The notes below the pieces were generated by a model that worked only from the letters and a program-made list of their open reading frames with translations, did not search any database and was not told the origin of the DNA. The translations under genes were made by a program, and so were the position numbers. DNA of 64,000 bases from CG2-30-51-40 sp041753575 (GTDB taxonomy: Bacteria; Desulfobacterota; DSM-4660; Desulfatiglandales; Desulfatiglandaceae): contig JBGSUA010000007.1 in NCBI GenBank assembly GCA_041753575.1, positions 1 through 64,000 of the forward strand, in the 5' to 3' direction. Positions 61,078 to 64,000 of the stretch are shown one piece after another. Positions within the stretch are counted from its first letter, which is position 1, and each line of letters begins with the position of its first letter.

Positions 61078-61165
61078 ACTGGATCGAGTGGCGTGGATCT
61101 CACCAACCAGGGACTTTGCTCCCGGAACTTTGAACCACTGGATCGAGCGGGCGGGGACGTCACTA
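61078..61165 (+). repeat. Degenerate direct repeat between hybrid kinase and rdgB
   Basis: ACTGGATCGAGTGG (from 61078) recurs as ACTGGATCGAGCGG (from 61137); each is preceded by CCGGAA within 25 nt. The spacing is 59 nt. Could be a two-site operator or a tandem remnant. The rest of 61035-61257 shows nothing else supportable. Confidence 0.45.
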
Positions 61166-61257
61166 TTTTTTTTGTGGACAGGGAGTATGCCCCCTCGTGA
61201 TTGTTAAGCGTTGAGAGCTTTTTTTTGTTATGCGAATTTGAGGAGCGGTTTTCTGCA

Positions 61258-61884
61258 ATGGACAGAATCCTTGTGGCAGCTACAAAAAATAAAGGAAAGA
61301 TAAGGGAATTTTCGGGCCTGTTCTCCGGATCAGGCCTGCATGTCTGCGGTCTCGAAGACTTTGGCCCTATTCCGGCTGTCATAGAGGATGGAAAGACATT
61401 TGAGGAAAACGCCGTAAAAAAGGCCAGATTTACCGCAAGGGTCCTGGGAATTCCGGCCTTGGCAGACGATTCAGGTCTGACAGTAAAGGCGCTGGCGGGC
61501 ATGCCGGGGGTTTATTCCGCCAGATACGCAGGAGAAGGGGCAGCGGATGCAGATAACAACTCCAAGCTCCTGGAAGCCCTTAAGGGATCACACCAAAGAG
61601 AAGCGGTATTTATCTGCGTCCTTGCCATAGCGGTTCCCAGGGGGCCGGCTCTGATCTATGAGGGAAGATGCGATGGGCTTATTGCCGAAGCACCCGCCGG
61701 TGAGAACGGATTCGGTTATGATCCTGTCTTTTACTATCCACCAACTGGAAAGACCTTTGCCCAGATGAGCCTGGAGGAAAAAAACAAGGTAAGCCACAGA
61801 GGACGGGCGATGGCCGAATTAAGGGAGGAAACCGCAAAAGTGATCAAGTGGCTGGATCTAAGGATTGCAGAGGAGCCGATTTGA
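61258..61884 (+). CDS. rdgB: XTP/dITP (non-canonical purine NTP) pyrophosphatase
   Basis: The ATG at 61258 opens the family start (RILVAATKNKGKIREFSGLF); 208 residues. Signatures of the Ham1/RdgB family: FEENAVKKARFTARVLGIPA, LADDSGLTVKALAGMPGVYS, GENGFGYDPVFYYPPTGKTF and the tail KVSHRGRAMAELREE. It removes ITP, XTP and their deoxy forms so they are not incorporated into nucleic acids. GAGGAG is upstream at a rather long spacing. Confidence 0.96.
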   Translation: MDRILVAATKNKGKIREFSGLFSGSGLHVCGLEDFGPIPAVIEDGKTFEENAVKKARFTARVLGIPALADDSGLTVKALAGMPGVYSARYAGEGAADADNNSKLLEALKGSHQREAVFICVLAIAVPRGPALIYEGRCDGLIAEAPAGENGFGYDPVFYYPPTGKTFAQMSLEEKNKVSHRGRAMAELREETAKVIKWLDLRIAEEPI

Positions 61885-62099
61885 CGGTTTCTTTTTTTTA
61901 TTTGCAACGGATTTGGATTTGACTTATATGCATTAATGTATAGCTTTCAGCTATGGATTCGCATGGGCGGCAGGTTCCTCCAAAGGTAAGCAAATTATCT
62001 TCATGAAGGAAAGTTAATCAAAGCTCAATTAAGCGATTCCAAGCTGGAGCTGAGACTGTTGCTCCAGGGCAAATACTATAGACAATTAAGGAGATAGCT

Positions 62100-62417
62100 A
62101 TGTTTGAGGTGACACAAAAGGCAAGCGAAATGATAAAGGATTTCCTCAAGGACAAGCCGACGATCCCGCCCATAAGGATAATGCTTTCGCAGGGTGGCTG
62201 ATCAGGCCCCTCATTGGGGATGGCTCTGGATGAGTCAAAAGAAAATGATGAGATATTTGATGACAGGGGCATTAAATACGTAATAGACAAGGAACTGTTA
62301 AATCAGGTGAAGCCGGTAAAAGTTGACTATGTTGAATCCCCGTTTGGTTCAGGATTTTCAATAGGCTCCAGTATGAAGGCGGCTGCAGCAGGATGCGGGA
62401 GTTCTTGTAGCTGCTAA
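62100..62417 (+). CDS. HesB-like selenoprotein (in-frame UGA read as selenocysteine)
   Basis: ATG 62100 has AAGGAG before it. The frame reads MFEVTQKASEMIKDFLKDKP, passes TGA at 62199-62201 in the context LSQGG-U-SGPSLGMALDE, and continues to TAA at 62415-62417 with tail CGSSCSC; 105 residues if UGA is Sec. A HesB/IscA-like family with Sec at this place is known from deltaproteobacteria. Sequence after the UGA can fold (CCCC, loop TCATT, GGGG, with CAG/CTG outside), as a bacterial SECIS should. A conventional reading would start at 62214 and lose the N-terminus. Function probably iron-sulfur or redox related. Confidence 0.88.
62202..62229 (+). promoter_or_regulatory. Possible bacterial SECIS hairpin
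   Basis: Immediately after the UGA: CCCC (62207-62210), loop TCATT, GGGG (62216-62219), with CAG (62203) and CTG (62226) as a possible outer pairing. Position relative to the UGA suits a SelB-binding hairpin; the pairing was done by eye. Confidence 0.45.
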
Positions 62418-62445
62418 AAATACCTCTTTAAATCCAGAAAGACAG

Positions 62446-62469
62446 GCCCTCTCAGGAGGGCTTTTTTTT
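62446..62469 (+). terminator. Intrinsic terminator after the selenoprotein gene
   Basis: GCCCTC, loop TCAG, GAGGGC, followed by a run of eight T. It ends at the stop of the convergent gene. Confidence 0.9.
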
Positions 62470-62899
62470 AAAAGGCACCGAGTTGACAGCGGGAAATTTT
62501 TATCCCCAGGGCCTCACAGGCCGAGGATATATCCATTTTTTTGACTTTGCTTCGTGAAGCGATATTCCAAGCGGTCAGGCAAGGAAGCTTGCCCTCTGCG
62601 AGCCCAGCCCTTATGGCACTCTCAATCTCTGGGGTTACCGAGACGGCAGGGATGATCTTTTTCCCCTCGGGCCCATACCCGTAAAGCCCTAATTGACATT
62701 TCACTATGGAGATATCATTAAGATCAGCGGCCAGGCCCACCTCTGAAGGTTCCACCCCTGCCTCTTCTGCGACCTTGAAAGCTTTGGCGCACGGAAGTTT
62801 ACCTTCTTTTGCCTCTCTCAAGACCGCCTCAACTGCCTCCTTACCGGCACTCCTGCCAGGCGTGTGTTTCTCTGAAAAACCCTTTTTCCTATCCTTCAT
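62468..62899 (-). CDS. Protein with duplicated GKLPC-CQLG module, unknown function
   Basis: 143 residues made of two similar halves: AVLREAKEGKLPCAKAFKVA ... IVKCQLGLYGY and AIRAGLAEGKLPCLTAWNIA ... ISRCQLGAF. Each half resembles a small helical DNA-binding-like unit with two conserved Cys. The repeat suggests an internal duplication. I recognise the module from deltaproteobacterial hypothetical proteins but know no function. The four Cys could bind metal or form disulfides. Convergent with the selenoprotein gene. Confidence 0.78.
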   Translation of the reverse strand: MKDRKKGFSEKHTPGRSAGKEAVEAVLREAKEGKLPCAKAFKVAEEAGVEPSEVGLAADLNDISIVKCQLGLYGYGPEGKKIIPAVSVTPEIESAIRAGLAEGKLPCLTAWNIASRSKVKKMDISSACEALGIKISRCQLGAF

Positions 62900-63080
62900 T
62901 TCTTGCTAACCTCCGAGAGAAAATTTCTGCCGGAGCCAATACGCCTCAACCTGTTACATAGGCGCAGGTTCCATTTGAATTATCGGCAAATCTTTAGCAG
63001 GTGTCAACTCAGCTCTTCCTTGATTAGACTTTACACTTACGACCCCTTGATTTAACAATAAGGCCACCAGGAGGATAGAT

Positions 63081-63752
63081 ATGATTAGGGACAATATTGC
63101 GAGGATTCTCTCCGAGATACCCAGTTCGGTAGTGGTGGTGGCTGCCGCGAAGACCCGCACACCCGCTGAGATAGACGAGGCGATTGAAGCCGGCATATCA
63201 GAGATAGGGGAAAATTATGTGCAGGAGGCGGAAAGGGCCTACGGCCAAATCGGCTCAAAGGTAAAATTGCACATGATCGGGCATCTTCAAACCAACAAGG
63301 CGAAAAAGGCCGCCAAGATCTTTGATATGATCCAGACTGTTGACACCGTTAGGCTCGCATCAGCCATCAATCAGGCCTGTCAAGAAGCAGGCAAGACGAT
63401 GCCCATACTTATAGAAGTTAACAGCGGGGAAGAGACTCAAAAGGCAGGGGTCATGCCGGGTGATCTTCTTAAGCTCATAACCGAGGTTGCCGCACTTCCC
63501 AATATCAGGATCAGCGGTCTTATGACCATGGGACCTCTTTCAGGAAAACCGGAGGATTCACGGCCTTTTTTCCGCATCACTCGAGGCCTATACGAAGAGG
63601 TAAGGAGAAGCGGACTCGCTAATGTAGGAATGAGATTTCTCTCCATGGGCATGTCCGACAGCTACAGGGTGGCAATAGATGAGGGCGCAAACATGATAAG
63701 GCTCGGCACCTGTATTTTCGGAGAAAGGAGCCGCTCTGGAGAGAAGGCCTGA
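63081..63752 (+). CDS. Pyridoxal-phosphate homeostasis protein (YggS/PROSC)
   Basis: 223 residues of the alanine-racemase-like barrel without the second domain. The PLP Lys is in SVVVVAAAKTRTPAEIDEAI. Other marks are ISEIGENYVQEAE, LHMIGHLQTNKAKKA, IEVNSGEETQKAGVMP and FLSMGMSDSYRVAIDEGANM, ending RLGTCIFGER. It binds and buffers PLP rather than catalysing a reaction. GGAGG precedes the ATG. Five bp separate it from the next gene. Confidence 0.95.
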   Translation: MIRDNIARILSEIPSSVVVVAAAKTRTPAEIDEAIEAGISEIGENYVQEAERAYGQIGSKVKLHMIGHLQTNKAKKAAKIFDMIQTVDTVRLASAINQACQEAGKTMPILIEVNSGEETQKAGVMPGDLLKLITEVAALPNIRISGLMTMGPLSGKPEDSRPFFRITRGLYEEVRRSGLANVGMRFLSMGMSDSYRVAIDEGANMIRLGTCIFGERSRSGEKA

Positions 63753-63757
63753 CCGAT

Positions 63758-64000
63758 ATGTCATATCTTTCAAAGAGTGTCTCCCACCTTATGGGAAAGG
63801 CCGTGCGCCGCTACAATATGCTTGCAGAAGGCGATAGAGTGCTTGTCGCGGTATCAGGAGGAAAAGACAGTATCGCCCTCCTTTGGCTGTTGATTCAACA
63901 TCAGGTCAGGGTGCCCATAAACTATACGATCAACGCCGTGCATGTTGATCCAGGATTTGGAGCTGATTCGGCAGACAGACTCGAGACTTTTTTTTGCGGT
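63758..64000 (+). CDS. TtcA-like tRNA sulfur-transfer ATPase (3' end missing)
   Basis: 81 codons are visible before the window ends. The PP-loop ATPase motif is VLVAVSGGKDSIALLWLL, following MGKAVRRYNMLAEGDRVLVA; later NAVHVDPGF. The layout fits the TtcA family (2-thiocytidine in tRNA) more than TilS, but other PP-loop thiolases share it. The Cys motifs that would decide lie beyond the edge. Confidence 0.85.
   Translation, partial: MSYLSKSVSHLMGKAVRRYNMLAEGDRVLVAVSGGKDSIALLWLLIQHQVRVPINYTINAVHVDPGFGADSADRLETFFCG

Noticed and set aside
1..64000. tRNA, rRNA, CRISPR arrays and complete insertion sequences
   Set aside because: I looked for T-loop-like GTTCGANNC in folds, for regularly spaced repeats and for transposase motifs, and found none.

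Overview
The window looks like a chromosomal segment of a Gram-negative bacterium of the Desulfobacterota (deltaproteobacterial) type. It encodes outer-membrane and lipoprotein genes (an OmpA/von Willebrand protein and several lipobox proteins), paired type IV pilus retraction ATPases, a Tat-exported metallo-beta-lactamase-fold protein, CoA-disulfide-reductase-like flavoproteins, an ADP-forming acyl-CoA synthetase fused to an acetyltransferase, and a HesB-like selenoprotein with an in-frame UGA. Assignment to a phylum is inference from gene content; there is no rRNA or tRNA gene to anchor it.

Layout. 1-1.4 kb: a LytS/LytR two-component pair. 1.6-2.1 kb: a GIY-YIG nuclease gene bracketed by two nested pairs of inverted repeats. 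2.4-4.0 kb: Nudix hydrolase and GHMP kinase. 4.1-7.4 kb (-): two PilT-type ATPases, a zinc-ribbon/pseudo-receiver protein and a small partner. 7.8-9.6 kb: panB-panE. 9.6-12.0 kb (-): flavoprotein reductase, glutaminyl cyclase lipoprotein, STN-domain protein. 12.1-16.4 kb: trmJ, a possible small RNA or leader, a GNAT protein, a coiled-coil membrane protein and a small exported protein. 16.4-21.2 kb (-): UPF0210, a double-ACT protein, trkH and trkA. 21.5-31.7 kb: a hybrid kinase, lipB, an OmpA lipoprotein, the acyl-CoA synthetase/GNAT fusion, a nuclease-fold protein, a LUD protein and an alpha/beta hydrolase with a cysteine nucleophile.

31.7-41.9 kb is the accessory zone. It holds a MoaD-like protein with a PAS remnant, a Tat-exported MBL protein, a gutted chemotaxis receptor, an AT-rich methyltransferase, a secreted caspase with a DUF1566 lipoprotein, three toxin-antitoxin modules and a fourth toxin remnant. 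The minus-strand stop codons there are repeatedly followed by GTTAGC/GCTAAC core motifs and imperfect palindromes that look like integron attC sites. I read this as a decayed integron cassette array without a visible integrase. In it, mazF is split by a 75-bp dispersed repeat whose second copy lies near 55.1 kb.

42.0-64 kb returns to housekeeping: aspS, hisS, gpmI and a formylglycine-enzyme-like protein on the minus strand; two CoA-disulfide-reductase-type flavoproteins around rlmH and a short-chain dehydrogenase; glycogen phosphorylase; a diadenylate cyclase fused to a YbbR domain; a BepA-like M48 protease; a second hybrid kinase; rdgB; the HesB-like selenoprotein; yggS; and the start of a ttcA-like gene. 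Functional links worth noting are c-di-AMP synthesis with Trk potassium uptake, and pantothenate synthesis with several CoA-using enzymes. No rRNA, tRNA, CRISPR array, phage module or complete insertion sequence was seen.
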